A stretch of 64,000 nucleotides of DNA from Umezawaea sp049997955 (lineage in GTDB: Bacteria > Actinomycetota > Actinomycetes > Mycobacteriales > Pseudonocardiaceae). The DNA is taken from assembly GCA_049997955.1 (NCBI GenBank), contig JAEBDY010000011.1, positions 310,001 through 374,000 on the forward strand, in the 5' to 3' direction. Below the pieces are notes generated by a model. That model was given only the letters and a program-made list of their open reading frames with translations, had not been told where the DNA came from and ran no database searches. The stretch's first letter is position 1; every line of letters begins with the position of its first letter. Below are positions 1 through 11,847 of the stretch, one piece after another. The position numbers and the translations under genes were made by a program.

Positions 1-66
1 CGGGCGCACCTGTCCGGTTTCGGCGACGTCAGCGCGAGGTTCACGACACGGGAGGGACGGGCATGA
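1..66 (+). CDS. C-terminal tail of a probable 2-oxopent-4-enoate hydratase (partial)
   Basis: The first 22 codons of the window stay open and end at a TGA that overlaps the next start codon (ATGA). The tail reads GFGDVSARFTT, which resembles the last beta strand of 2-keto-4-pentenoate hydratases (usually GLGSVSVRF). The position directly before acetaldehyde dehydrogenase and hydroxyoxovalerate aldolase is where that hydratase sits in meta-cleavage operons. The identity comes from a very short tail plus context, and the gene begins outside the window. Confidence 0.5.
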   Translation, partial: RAHLSGFGDVSARFTTREGRA

Positions 67-998
67 AGGTGGCCGTGATCGGTTCGGGCAACATCGGCAC
101 CGACCTGATGGTGAAGGTCATCCGGCTGTCGGACGTGCTGGAGATGGGGGCGATGGTCGGCATCGACCCGGCGTCGGAAGGCCTGGCCCGCGCGACCCGG
201 ATGGGCGTCGAGACCACGCACCACGGCGTGGAGGGCCTGCTGGCCATGGACGGGTTCGCCGACATCGGCATCGTCTTCGACGCGACCTCCGCCGACGCCC
301 ACCACGTCAACGCCCGACTGCTCGCGCCGCACGGCAAACGGCTGGTGGACCTCACCCCCGCCGCGATCGGCCCGTTCGTCGTGCCGTCGGTCAACCTGGA
401 CGAGCACCTCGGGGCGGCCAACGTGAACATGGTGACGTGCGGCGGCCAGGCCACCATCCCGGTGGTCGCCGCGATCTCCCGCGTGGTCCCCGTGCCGTAC
501 GCGGAGATCGTCGCGTCGATCGCCTCGCGGTCCGCGGGGCCCGGCACCCGCGCCAACATCGACGAGTTCACCGAGACCACAGCACAGGCGATCGAGGACG
601 TCGGCGGCGCGGCCATCGGCAAGGCGATCATCGTCCTCACCCCGGCCCAACCACCACCGGTCATGCGGGACACGGTGCTGTGCCTGGTGGACGCAGACGA
701 CCCGAGCGCGCACGACGCGATTCACGCGGCGATCACCGACATGGTCGAACGAGTCGCGACCTACGTACCCGGTTACCGGCTCAAGCAGCGCGTGCAGATC
801 ACGCCGGTACCCGACGGACAACCCGTGCACATGCTGACCGAGGGAGCGCGGGCGACGCACCAGGTGTCGGTGTTCCTGGAGGTCGAGGGCGCCGCCCACC
901 ACCTCCCCGCCTACGCGGGCAACCTGGACATCATGACGTCGGCGGCGCTCCGGGTCGCGGAACGAATGGCCGCCGAGCTCCGGGCGGTCGCGTCGTGA
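63..998 (+). CDS. acetaldehyde dehydrogenase (acetylating)
   Basis: Converts acetaldehyde plus CoA and NAD to acetyl-CoA. In this family it works in a channeling complex with the aldolase encoded next. The N-terminus holds a Rossmann motif GSGNIG (residues 7-12). The catalytic cysteine is Cys126 in VTCGGQATIP, and the 311-residue length is normal for the MhpF/BphJ/DmpF family. The ATG overlaps the upstream stop by four bases, and the gene itself overlaps the aldolase by GTGA. Together with the preceding hydratase tail it forms the lower part of a meta-cleavage pathway for an aromatic ring or a ring-derived oxo-acid. Confidence 0.95.
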   Translation: MKVAVIGSGNIGTDLMVKVIRLSDVLEMGAMVGIDPASEGLARATRMGVETTHHGVEGLLAMDGFADIGIVFDATSADAHHVNARLLAPHGKRLVDLTPAAIGPFVVPSVNLDEHLGAANVNMVTCGGQATIPVVAAISRVVPVPYAEIVASIASRSAGPGTRANIDEFTETTAQAIEDVGGAAIGKAIIVLTPAQPPPVMRDTVLCLVDADDPSAHDAIHAAITDMVERVATYVPGYRLKQRVQITPVPDGQPVHMLTEGARATHQVSVFLEVEGAAHHLPAYAGNLDIMTSAALRVAERMAAELRAVAS

Positions 999-2005
999 GC
1001 CCTCTCTTCATCCAGGACGTGACCCTGCGAGACGGTATGCACGCCGTTCGGCACCGGATCGACGTCGAGGTCGTGGGCCGTGTCGCCGCAGCGCTGGACG
1101 CTGCGGGCGTGGACGGCATCGAGGTGTCCCACGGCGACGGGCTCGGTGGGAGCAGCCTCACCTACGGGCCGGGCAGCCACACCGACTGGGAGTGGATCGA
1201 GGCCGCCGCGGCAAACGTCACGCGCGCCAGGCTGACCACGTTGCTGCTGCCGGGGATCGGCACCGTGCGACACCTGAAGTCGGCCTACCGCCTGGGTGTC
1301 CGGTCGGTCCGGGTGGCGACCCACTGCACGGAGGCGGACATCTCCGCCCAGCACATCGCCACCGCGCGCGAGCTGGGCATGGACGTGTCGGGCTTCCTGA
1401 TGATGAGCCACCTGGCCTCGCCGGGGGAGTTGGCGGCCCAGGCGAGGCTGATGGAGTCCTACGGCGCCCAGTGCGTCTACGTCACCGACTCCGGTGGACG
1501 GCTGACGATGGACGGCGTCCGCCAACGGGTGCGCGCCTACCGCGAGGTGCTGGACCCGGCGACCGGGATCGGCATCCACGCGCACGAGAACCTCTCCCTC
1601 TCGGTCGCGAACTCGGTGGTCGCCGTGGAAGAGGGCGCTACGCGCGTGGACGCGTCGCTGGCCGGGCACGGAGCCGGTGCGGGCAACTGCCCGGTCGAAC
1701 CGTTCATCGCCGTCGCAGACCTCAACGGCTGGAGCCACGGCTGCGACCTGTTCGCCCTGCAGGACGCCGCGGAGACCCTGGTGCGCCCGTTGCAGGACCG
1801 CCCGGTCCGGGTGGACCGCGAAACGCTCACGCTCGGGTACGCCGGTGTCTACGGTTCCTTCCTCCGGCACGCGGAGGCGGCGTCGGAGCGCTACGGCGTG
1901 GACACGCGCTCCATCCTGGTCGAGGTCGGCAGGCGCGGGCTCGTCGGCGGCCAGGAGGACATGATCGTGGACATCGCGCTCGGCCTGGCCGAATCCCGGT
2001 CATGA
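995..2005 (+). CDS. 4-hydroxy-2-oxovalerate aldolase
   Basis: Splits 4-hydroxy-2-oxovalerate into pyruvate and acetaldehyde and passes the aldehyde to the dehydrogenase encoded upstream. The DRE-TIM metallolyase signature is visible as DVTLRDGMHA near the N-terminus, and the metal-binding HAH motif lies in GIGIHAHENLSLS. A C-terminal communication domain follows, for 336 residues in all. The GTG start at 995 is set by a GTGA overlap with the previous stop and by the conserved beginning; the open frame extends further upstream without homology. Confidence 0.94.
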   Translation: MSPLFIQDVTLRDGMHAVRHRIDVEVVGRVAAALDAAGVDGIEVSHGDGLGGSSLTYGPGSHTDWEWIEAAAANVTRARLTTLLLPGIGTVRHLKSAYRLGVRSVRVATHCTEADISAQHIATARELGMDVSGFLMMSHLASPGELAAQARLMESYGAQCVYVTDSGGRLTMDGVRQRVRAYREVLDPATGIGIHAHENLSLSVANSVVAVEEGATRVDASLAGHGAGAGNCPVEPFIAVADLNGWSHGCDLFALQDAAETLVRPLQDRPVRVDRETLTLGYAGVYGSFLRHAEAASERYGVDTRSILVEVGRRGLVGGQEDMIVDIALGLAESRS

Positions 2006-2682
2006 GCACCCTTTCCGAACCGGGACAGACCTCGAAGGAGTCGTCAGTGGTCCCCGACCTGCCCGCACCACCCTCCCCGGTGACGGCCGTGCTCGTCGAC
2101 ACGGGGGTGATCGACGAGTTCCTGGACGCCGCCGTCCCCTGCTACCGGGCACTGCGGGCAACAGGGGAGCCGAACTCGTGCTTCGCCGTGCTCCTCGGCG
2201 ACGTCCTGGACGGCGTGGCCAGCGTTCGAGCGCTGGGGGTCGGCGGCAACGTCCGCGCCTCCGACCCCGCCGCGACGGCCGAGTACGCCGACCGGATAGT
2301 CCCGCTTTTCGGTGCGGCGTACGAACATCCGGGCCGGGGCTACTGGCTCGACCCGGTGGACCTGCTGAGGATCTCCCGCGAGGCCGACGCGTGCGGTCTG
2401 GAGGTCCTGGGCTCCGTCCACTACCACCCCGACTGGCACCGCATCGGTCCGCCTTCGGCGGCGGACCACCCGCTGTCGGAGAACCCGACCGCGATGGACG
2501 ACCACGTCTTCCACCAGTCGGGCTGGCCGGTCAACCTGATCTGCTACTTGGAGACCATCCGCGAGTCCGTCTACTACACGCTGCAGTGCTGGGCGCCCGC
2601 CCCGGTGGAAAGCGGGCGCTCGCAGGCGGTTCCGCTCAGGATCGACGTGTCCACGCGCGCGTCGACCCGGACCGTCGCGTGA
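2002..2682 (+). CDS. JAMM/MPN-fold (JAB) metalloprotein, function unknown
   Basis: A 226-residue protein with the JAMM metal motif HxHP-x8-SxxD: His140, His142, Ser152 and Asp155. The glutamate that usually precedes it (in E-x-C-G-L-L-x-G) seems to be replaced around Ser59 in NSCFAVLLG, so ordinary isopeptidase chemistry is doubtful. About 26 N-terminal residues are low complexity. The ATG overlaps the aldolase stop (ATGA) and the end overlaps the next GTG, so it is translationally coupled within the meta-cleavage operon. JAMM enzymes normally cut isopeptide or C-terminal peptide bonds. What one does here is unknown; a metal-dependent hydrolase of a pathway intermediate is one guess. Confidence 0.72.
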   Translation: MSTLSEPGQTSKESSVVPDLPAPPSPVTAVLVDTGVIDEFLDAAVPCYRALRATGEPNSCFAVLLGDVLDGVASVRALGVGGNVRASDPAATAEYADRIVPLFGAAYEHPGRGYWLDPVDLLRISREADACGLEVLGSVHYHPDWHRIGPPSAADHPLSENPTAMDDHVFHQSGWPVNLICYLETIRESVYYTLQCWAPAPVESGRSQAVPLRIDVSTRASTRTVA

Positions 2683-3113
2683 CCGGCGACGCGCCCCGAG
2701 CCCTCGACGACAGCGGGATCCGGGCGATCTGGGACACGATGGCGCGTGGCTGGGAGACGGGATCGGCCGCGCTGTTCGCGTCCGTCTTCGCCGAGGACGT
2801 CGACTTCATCTCGGTCCAGGGCACCACGGAGAAGGGTCGCGACCGGGTGCGCGGCAGGCACGCCGTGCTCTTCGACGGCCCCTACCGGGGCACGGCCCTG
2901 GACGTTCGACTGGAACTGGTCAGGCGCCTGGGCGGTGACACCGCCCTCGTCCACGCGTCGACCCGCGTCACCCGGCCCGACGCCTCCGTGGTGTCGGCCA
3001 CGCACGCGCAGGCGGTGCTGGTCCGCGAGCACGGCGAATGGCTCGTCGTCGCTTTCCACAACATGATCCCGTTCAGCCCCGACCGCACCCTGATCGATCG
3101 GAGTCCACCGTGA
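2679..3113 (+). CDS. SnoaL/NTF2-like protein with SgcJ/calcium-kinase-association type fold
   Basis: A 144-residue alpha+beta barrel protein. The opening helix IRAIWDTMARGWETGSAALFASVFAEDVDFI and the later block THAQAVLVREHGEWLVVAFHNMIP are typical of the SgcJ/EcaC branch of the NTF2-like superfamily. GTG at 2679 overlaps the JAMM stop (GTGA). Members bind small ligands, and some are cyclases or isomerases. No catalytic residue can be named from sequence alone. Its tight coupling suggests it handles an intermediate of the same pathway as the aldolase and dehydrogenase. Confidence 0.72.
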   Translation: MTGDAPRALDDSGIRAIWDTMARGWETGSAALFASVFAEDVDFISVQGTTEKGRDRVRGRHAVLFDGPYRGTALDVRLELVRRLGGDTALVHASTRVTRPDASVVSATHAQAVLVREHGEWLVVAFHNMIPFSPDRTLIDRSPP

Positions 3114-3493
3114 CACGTCCCCGGCTGCGGCACCTCGCGTTCGTCGCACGTGATGCCGCGAAGCTCGCTTCCTTCTACGCCGACCACTTCCGGATGGAGG
3201 TGTTCCACCGGGAGGCGGACGGCAGCCACTTCCTGACCGACGGCTACCTCAACCTCGCGATCATCCAGCAGGCGCTCGACGGCGAGGTGCCGACCGGCTT
3301 CAACCACTTCGGGTTCCACGTCGAGGACACCGAGTCCGTGCGCGCCGGACTGGTCGAGGCCGGGTCCCCGGAGCCCGCGTCGCGGCTGACCACCCGTCCG
3401 TTCGCCGAGTACCGCGCGATCGACCCGGAGGGGAACTGGTTCGACATCTCGGCGGGAGGCTTCGTCCCGCCGCGTTTCGAACAGCTCCGGTGA
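3110..3493 (+). CDS. VOC-family (glyoxalase/extradiol-dioxygenase fold) protein
   Basis: A 127-residue single-module VOC protein. It starts LRHLAFVARDAAKLASFY with a candidate metal-binding His, has the central FNHFGFHVED and ends in the DPEGNWFDIS motif that carries the usual metal-ligand glutamate. GTG at 3110 overlaps the stop of the SnoaL gene. It is too short for a two-domain catechol dioxygenase but could be a small dioxygenase, isomerase or ligand-binding protein. It is the last gene of the operon. Confidence 0.8.
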   Translation: MTRPRLRHLAFVARDAAKLASFYADHFRMEVFHREADGSHFLTDGYLNLAIIQQALDGEVPTGFNHFGFHVEDTESVRAGLVEAGSPEPASRLTTRPFAEYRAIDPEGNWFDISAGGFVPPRFEQLR

Positions 3494-3785
3494 CGGAAGG
3501 TTCATTCCTCGTGTGATCGTTGGTGTGGTGGGAAAGTCGAAGCGGTTGATGCGGGCTGGTGTCCTCCTGTGTCGCAAGAGGCGCCCCTGCCCGCTCCAGG
3601 ACCACCTCGACCAGCAGGACGTGGCACGCCTGCGCTCCTGGCGAGCCGTCGGCTGACACGGCAGCGACCAGGATCCCCGACGGAGTTCCGCGACGAATCG
3701 CCCGGGTCGCCGCTCCGCTCGGGACCTCCGGTCGCTGTTGGCAATATGAGCTACCTTTGTGTGTCCGGCGGAGTGAGGGTGGGCG
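3494..3785. other. intergenic stretch before the LacI regulator gene
   Basis: About 290 bases with no convincing gene. It separates the meta-cleavage operon from the LacI-family gene and should hold that gene's promoter. I see no copy of the 16-bp operator found near 8.3-8.5 kb, so autoregulation through the same site is not supported. Confidence 0.5.
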
Positions 3786-4856
3786 ATGGCGCGGAAACCG
3801 GTCCGGTCGGACTTTGCCGACGGTCGGGGCAAGCCGACGTCCAGCGACGTGGCCGCGGTGGCGGGTGTGTCGAGGTCGGCGGTGTCGTTCGCCTACAACA
3901 ACCCGCACCGGATCTCGGTGGCGACCCGTGAGCGCATCCTGGCAGCGGCGGAGGAACTGGGGTACGCGCCGAGCACGGTGGCCCGGATGCTGCAGGCCGG
4001 GCGGACCAACGCGTTGGGCGTGCTGCTGCCCCAGAACCTGGCCACGGTGATGGAGAACCCGTACTACTCGCGGTTCCTCATGGGAGTGGGGCAGGTGTGC
4101 GACCAAGAGGGTTTCACGATGCTGCTCAGCGCGCCGCTGCGGGACTCGATGCTCAAGGCGATCCCGTACGCGGCCGTGGACGGGTTCGTGGTGTGCGGGT
4201 TGGAGGGCGACCGGGGCGAAGTCGCCGAGTTGAAGCGTCGCAAGATCCCGTTCGTGCTGGTCGACAGCGATCCGCAGGAGAACGTCCCGAGTGTGGACGT
4301 CGACGATCGCAAGGGCGCGCGCCAAGTGGTGGGGCACCTGCTGGAGTTGGGGCACCGCAGGCTGGCGGTGTTGTCGATGGACCCCGGCCCGGATCGGGCC
4401 GAGCACGGCTACCGGGGTCCGCTGGCGCGGCGGATGGAGGGCATCGTCGAGGCGCTGGCCGAGGTCGGCATGACGATGGCGGACGTGGTGCTGGTCGAGG
4501 TGACGGTCACCCGCGCGGAGGGCTTCCGGGCGACGAAGCGGCTGATGTCGGAACACGGGCCGACCGCGATCGTCGCGCTGTCGGACGTGTTGGCGATCGG
4601 GGCGTTGGACGCGCTGCACGAACTGGGGGTGGACGTCCCGGAACGGGTGTCGGTGACCGGCTTCGACGACCTGCCCGAGGCCGCGTGGCAACGGCCGCGG
4701 TTGACGACCGTGCGGCAGGCGATCGCGACGAAGGGGCGCACGGCGGCGGACTACCTGATCTCGGCCATCCGCGGTGAGGACCAGCATCCGCACCAGCACC
4801 TGAGCACGACGTTGATCGTGCGCGAGTCGACCGGTCGGGTTCCGCGTTCCTCCTGA
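3786..4856 (+). CDS. LacI-family transcriptional regulator of starch/maltodextrin genes
   Basis: A 356-residue repressor. The N-terminal helix-turn-helix (about residues 18-45, TSSDVAAVAGVSRSAVSF) and hinge helix STVARMLQAG are followed by a periplasmic-binding-protein-like sensor domain starting at NALGVLLPQN and ending in the typical GFDDLPEA block. The gene converges on a pullulanase gene and lies near an alpha-glucosidase gene; two matching operators lie between those two (8321-8336 and 8456-8471). The likely effector is a maltooligosaccharide or glucose. The link to the operators is inferred from position. Confidence 0.88.
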   Translation: MARKPVRSDFADGRGKPTSSDVAAVAGVSRSAVSFAYNNPHRISVATRERILAAAEELGYAPSTVARMLQAGRTNALGVLLPQNLATVMENPYYSRFLMGVGQVCDQEGFTMLLSAPLRDSMLKAIPYAAVDGFVVCGLEGDRGEVAELKRRKIPFVLVDSDPQENVPSVDVDDRKGARQVVGHLLELGHRRLAVLSMDPGPDRAEHGYRGPLARRMEGIVEALAEVGMTMADVVLVEVTVTRAEGFRATKRLMSEHGPTAIVALSDVLAIGALDALHELGVDVPERVSVTGFDDLPEAAWQRPRLTTVRQAIATKGRTAADYLISAIRGEDQHPHQHLSTTLIVRESTGRVPRSS

Positions 4857-4877
4857 TGGTGTCCCCGGAGCGGTCGA

Positions 4878-4905
4878 GGGCCGGCGCCCGAGCGGGCGCC
4901 GGCCC
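4878..4905. terminator. bidirectional terminator between lacI-type gene and pullulanase gene
   Basis: A perfect 12-bp stem (GGGCCGGCGCCC with GGGCGCCGGCCC) and a four-base loop lie between two convergent stop codons. There is no T-run, which is common in high-GC actinobacteria. Confidence 0.75.
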
Positions 4906-4919
4906 ACGACATCGGGTGG

Positions 4920-8282
<3,363 letters not shown>

Positions 8283-8320
8283 ACGAGCACTCCTCGTTGA
8301 GTAGCCGTGACTAACGTGTT

Positions 8321-8336
8321 ACTAACACGATTAACT
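8321..8336. promoter_or_regulatory. candidate LacI-family operator upstream of pulA
   Basis: ACTAAC-ACGA-TTAACT has the same layout and almost the same bases as the second site at 8456-8471. It overlaps a 15-bp perfect palindrome, CGTGTTACTAACACG (8315-8329). It lies about 40 bases before the pulA start codon, a good position for repression. Confidence 0.6.
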
Positions 8337-8455
8337 CGCTCAGGTGACACCTCGTCAAGGCTTGACTTGCCCATAACCGCCGCGTACTCGTGTGGCGGAG
8401 CTTCGACTGCTTCCCAGGCGACTCGACGGATTCGGAGCGCGTGACCAGAATGTGA

Positions 8456-8471
8456 ACTAACACGAGTTAGT
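8456..8471. promoter_or_regulatory. candidate LacI-family operator upstream of alpha-glucosidase
   Basis: ACTAAC-ACGA-GTTAGT is an inverted repeat with perfect 6-bp arms around an ACGA centre, about 57 bases before the alpha-glucosidase ATG. The match to the site by pulA suggests one regulator, probably the LacI-family protein at 3786-4856, controls both directions. Confidence 0.65.
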
Positions 8472-8527
8472 AGCCTGTTAGCGTCACTCGCCAGTGCGGA
8501 ACTCACCCGCAGACAACGAGGGGATCG

Positions 8528-10243
8528 ATGACCCAGCAGCTGGCCGACGTGCCCGACGTGACCGCCCCCGCGCGCACCCCGTGGTGGCGCGACGCGGTCA
8601 TCTACCAGATCTACCCGCGCAGCTTCGCCGATTCCGATGGCGACGGCATCGGCGACCTGCCGGGCATCCGGACCAGACTGCCCTACCTCGCCGCGCTGGG
8701 CGTGGACGCCCTCTGGCTGTCCCCGTTCTACCTCTCGCCCCAAGCCGACGCGGGCTACGACGTCGTCGACTACCGCGTGGTGGACCCCGTCTTCGGCACG
8801 CTCGACGACGCCCGCGCACTCATCACCGACGCCCACGCCCTCGGTCTGCGGATCATCGTCGACGTGGTGCCCAACCACTCCTCCGACCAGCACGCCTGGT
8901 TTCGCCAAGCCCTCGCCGACGGCCCCGGCTCGCCGTCGCGCGGCCGCTACCACTTCCGCCCCGGCAAGGGCGCGCACGGCGAACTGCCCCCCAACGACTG
9001 GGAGTCCCTGTTCGGCGGGCCCGCCTGGACCCGCACCAGCAACCCCGACGGCACACCGGGAGAGTGGTACCTGCACCTGTTCGCCGCCGAACAACCCGAC
9101 TTCGACTGGACCGACCCGGCCGTGGCCGACGAGTTCCGCTCCGTGCTCAGGTTCTGGCTCGACCTCGGCGTCGACGGCTTCCGCGTCGACGTCGCCCACG
9201 GCTTGGTCAAGGCGGACGGCCTGCCCGACCTCGGCGGCCACGAACGACCGCACCTGCTCGACGCCGGAGCCACGCCCTGCTTCGACCAGGACGGCGTGCA
9301 CGAGATCTACCGCGACTGGCGACGCATCCTGGCCGAGTACCCCGGCGAGCGCGTCGGCGTCGCGGAGGCGTGGGCGCCCACCCTCGACCGCGTCGCCCAC
9401 TACGTGCGCCCCGACGAACTGCACCAGGCGTTCAACTTCCAGTACCTGTCCTGCCCCTGGGAACCAGCCGCCCAACGCCGCGTCATCGACGAGTCCCTGA
9501 CCGCGATGCGCCACGTCGGCGCACCCGCCACCTGGGTGCTGTCCAACCACGACGTCACACGCCACACCACCCGGCTCATGCAGCACGCCGGTGGCGAAGT
9601 CGCCGGACGCCGCGCCGAACCGGTCGACGAGGCCACCGGCCTGCGCCGGGCCCGCGCCGCTTCACTGCTCATGCTCGCCCTGCCCGGCTCCGCCTACCTC
9701 TACCAGGGCGAGGAACTGGGCCTGCCCGAGGTGCTCGACCTACCCGACGACAGCCGCCAGGACCCGGCGTTCTTCCGGGCCACCGGCCAGGACGGCTACC
9801 GCGACGGCTGCCGAGTGCCCATCCCGTGGCACGGCACCGACCCGCCCTACGGCTTCGGCCCGCCCGACGGCGGCAGTTGGTTGCCACAACCGGTCGAATG
9901 GGCCCGTCTCGTCGTCAGCGCCCAGGACGGCGTGCCGGGCTCCACCCTGGAGCTCTACCGGGAGGCGCTGGCGCTGCGCCGCGCCCATCCCGCCCTGGGA
10001 GACGCCGACAACCTCGCCTGGCTGTCGGATTCCCCGGTCCTGCTGGACTTCGCCCGACACAACACCAACGGCGCGTCGTTCCGCTGCACGGTGAACATGT
10101 CCGACCGGCCCGTCCGAGTCCCCGTCACCGACGAACTCCTGCTCTCCAGCGCCCCCGTCACCCACGACGCGGGCCACGCCGTCCTGCCACCGGACTGCAC
10201 CGCGTGGTGGACGACACGCCCACCCGAATCGAATCGACCATGA
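8528..10243 (+). CDS. cytoplasmic alpha-glucosidase (GH13, oligo-1,6-glucosidase/AglA type)
   Basis: Hydrolyses maltooligosaccharides or isomaltose to glucose inside the cell. No signal peptide is present. The 571-residue protein opens with WWRDAVIYQIYPRSFADSDGDGIGDLPGI, the family signature. GH13 region II is GFRVDVAHG (nucleophile Asp near 219), the acid Glu is in VGVAEAWAP (near 279) and region IV is LSNHDVTRH (Asp near 341). QGEELGLPEV is also present. The ATG follows a GGGGATCG ribosome-site-like stretch. Its stop overlaps the next ATG (ATGA). It probably acts on products released by the secreted pullulanase. Confidence 0.93.
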   Translation: MTQQLADVPDVTAPARTPWWRDAVIYQIYPRSFADSDGDGIGDLPGIRTRLPYLAALGVDALWLSPFYLSPQADAGYDVVDYRVVDPVFGTLDDARALITDAHALGLRIIVDVVPNHSSDQHAWFRQALADGPGSPSRGRYHFRPGKGAHGELPPNDWESLFGGPAWTRTSNPDGTPGEWYLHLFAAEQPDFDWTDPAVADEFRSVLRFWLDLGVDGFRVDVAHGLVKADGLPDLGGHERPHLLDAGATPCFDQDGVHEIYRDWRRILAEYPGERVGVAEAWAPTLDRVAHYVRPDELHQAFNFQYLSCPWEPAAQRRVIDESLTAMRHVGAPATWVLSNHDVTRHTTRLMQHAGGEVAGRRAEPVDEATGLRRARAASLLMLALPGSAYLYQGEELGLPEVLDLPDDSRQDPAFFRATGQDGYRDGCRVPIPWHGTDPPYGFGPPDGGSWLPQPVEWARLVVSAQDGVPGSTLELYREALALRRAHPALGDADNLAWLSDSPVLLDFARHNTNGASFRCTVNMSDRPVRVPVTDELLLSSAPVTHDAGHAVLPPDCTAWWTTRPPESNRP

Positions 10244-10881
10244 CCACGACGGTGCTGCCCACCCGCGGCGAACACGGGATCCAGCACGGCCGACGTCGAC
10301 TGCGCGACCTCTGCCCCACCGGCACGACCTGGTCTGCGGCGGCGATGCGCGAGGCGGTCGACGCATCGCTGCGAACGGGGAAGCCGGCCGCGTTCGAGCT
10401 GTCCCACCTCGACATCCGGTGCTACGGCGACACCCCTGCGGACCATCGCCGGGCCCGTGCCGCCGTACTGCTCGTGCTGGCGCTGCCGGGCAGCCTCCAC
10501 TTCCACGAGGCTGGTCAATGGGACCTGTTCGGCGACCCGGACGAAACCCCACCATCCGAACAGCGGCTCGAACCCGGCCGATCAGCACGGAACAACGACT
10601 CGCTCGCACGACTGTGCCGATCGGCATTGCTCATCCGCCGGAACCACACCTCACCCGGTGTCGAGTGGCTACCCGCACCACCGGCCGTGCTGTCCTTCCG
10701 CAGAACCGACAGCACGACCGGCGTCGACCTCGTCTGCACTCTCAACACGGGCGTCGAAGTCGCCACCATGCCGTGCGTCGGATCACCGGCACTCTCGTCG
10801 TCCTACTACGGGCTTCGCGACGACGAACTCCTGCTGCCACCCAACACGGTCGTGTGGACGATCCACCGACACACTGACTGA
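10240..10881 (+). CDS. truncated alpha-glucosidase-like protein (GH13 C-terminal part only)
   Basis: A 213-residue product coupled to the alpha-glucosidase by an ATGA overlap. Its middle and end parallel the C-terminal third of that enzyme: RRARAAVLLVLALPGSLHF against RRARAASLLMLALPGSAYL, then an RRNHTSPGVEWL block against RRAHPALGDADNLAWL, and ELLLPPNTVVWTIH against AVLPPDCTAWWTT. The GH13 barrel regions with the nucleophile, acid and transition-state Asp are missing, so it cannot be a glycosidase. It may be a decayed tandem duplicate or a beta-sandwich accessory protein. The reading frame is intact with GC-rich third positions, which argues that it is still expressed. Confidence 0.7.
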   Translation: MTTTVLPTRGEHGIQHGRRRLRDLCPTGTTWSAAAMREAVDASLRTGKPAAFELSHLDIRCYGDTPADHRRARAAVLLVLALPGSLHFHEAGQWDLFGDPDETPPSEQRLEPGRSARNNDSLARLCRSALLIRRNHTSPGVEWLPAPPAVLSFRRTDSTTGVDLVCTLNTGVEVATMPCVGSPALSSSYYGLRDDELLLPPNTVVWTIHRHTD

Positions 10882-11262
10882 GGAACCGCCTGCCGTTGTG
10901 CTCGACCATGCGGGGGTGATTGCGCAGCGGCCTCCTACGCCCGAGCGGGCGAGCGCGACCGGTAGGCCGAACCCGGGTGTGGAGCCTGCCGTGTCGTTCG
11001 AGGGACGCTCGGCCGGTTCGATCCGAAGGAGCCCGTGCGTGTCCGCCGGAGACCAGCCCGATCCGCGTGACCGAACCGCACGAACTTCTGGAGGTTCATC
11101 CCGCGGTCGCCGCGGTCTTGGCGGGCCCTGTTTTCACAGACCGAGGGGATCGGTGACTGCATGACCTCCCGATGGGGTAACCAACCAGGACTCGCCACGC
11201 CTCCCGGTCCACGACCGGCGGCGATACCAAGGGCGGTGAACGCCGCCGCATCGAGGAGCCTG
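10882..11262. other. gene-free interval
   Basis: About 380 bases with short open frames but no homology or codon pattern that I can defend. It should contain the promoter of the following regulatory kinase gene. Confidence 0.4.
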
Positions 11263-11760
11263 ATGACCCACCATCACGACTACGGCCGATCGTTCGACTT
11301 CTTCGACCGATCACCGTTGGTGACCGGCTCCGTCACCACCGCGGCCGCGGCGCTGATCGCCCAAGTCGAGCAGGCGTTGACCCTGGCGGTGCTGCCATGG
11401 GAATGCGGCTTGGAGCACCGGAGGAGTTTGCACTCGATTCGCAACGGGGTAGGCGACCACCTGGTCGGGGTGTCACCCGGGGTGTTGGCCGACGTGCTCG
11501 TGGTGGTGGAGGAACTGGTCACCAACGCTGAGCGGCATGCCCGGTCTCCGCGACGGCTGCGGGTCACTCGCGGGGGATGTGTGGTGCGGGTGGAGGTCAG
11601 CGATGGCGATCCTGCCCTGCCGGTGCTGCACCCGCCTTCGGCTACTCGCATCGGCGGCTACGGGATCCTGCTCGTGCACAGGATGAGCCGGGAGTGGGGC
11701 GTGCTGCTCGACGACGAGGGCGGCAAGACCGTGTGGGCGGAACTGACCGAGCACCTCTGA
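11263..11760 (+). CDS. RsbW-like anti-sigma/ATP-binding regulatory kinase (HATPase_c)
   Basis: A 165-residue protein of the GHKL ATPase fold found in many copies in streptomycetes and relatives, where they bind sigma factors or anti-anti-sigma proteins. The N box is EELVTNAERHA, the G1/G2 region is GGYGILLVHRMSREWGV and the end is GGKTVWAELTEHL. The start at 11263 is chosen because GAGGAG lies five bases upstream; an in-frame ATG at 11161 would add 34 non-homologous residues. No partner sigma factor gene is adjacent. Confidence 0.8.
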   Translation: MTHHHDYGRSFDFFDRSPLVTGSVTTAAAALIAQVEQALTLAVLPWECGLEHRRSLHSIRNGVGDHLVGVSPGVLADVLVVVEELVTNAERHARSPRRLRVTRGGCVVRVEVSDGDPALPVLHPPSATRIGGYGILLVHRMSREWGVLLDDEGGKTVWAELTEHL

Positions 11761-11847
11761 GCGGTCCACCGGGCCAACGACTCACGACGGCGCGTACTGG
11801 TGTTGACGGTACGAACGCAAGGACGACGATCTTGTCGGGCAGTGGGA

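Noticed and set aside
911..1870. Long minus-strand open frame opposite the aldolase gene
   Set aside because: It is a reflection of the GC-rich codons of the plus-strand aldolase, which carries clear catalytic motifs; the minus translation has no family features.
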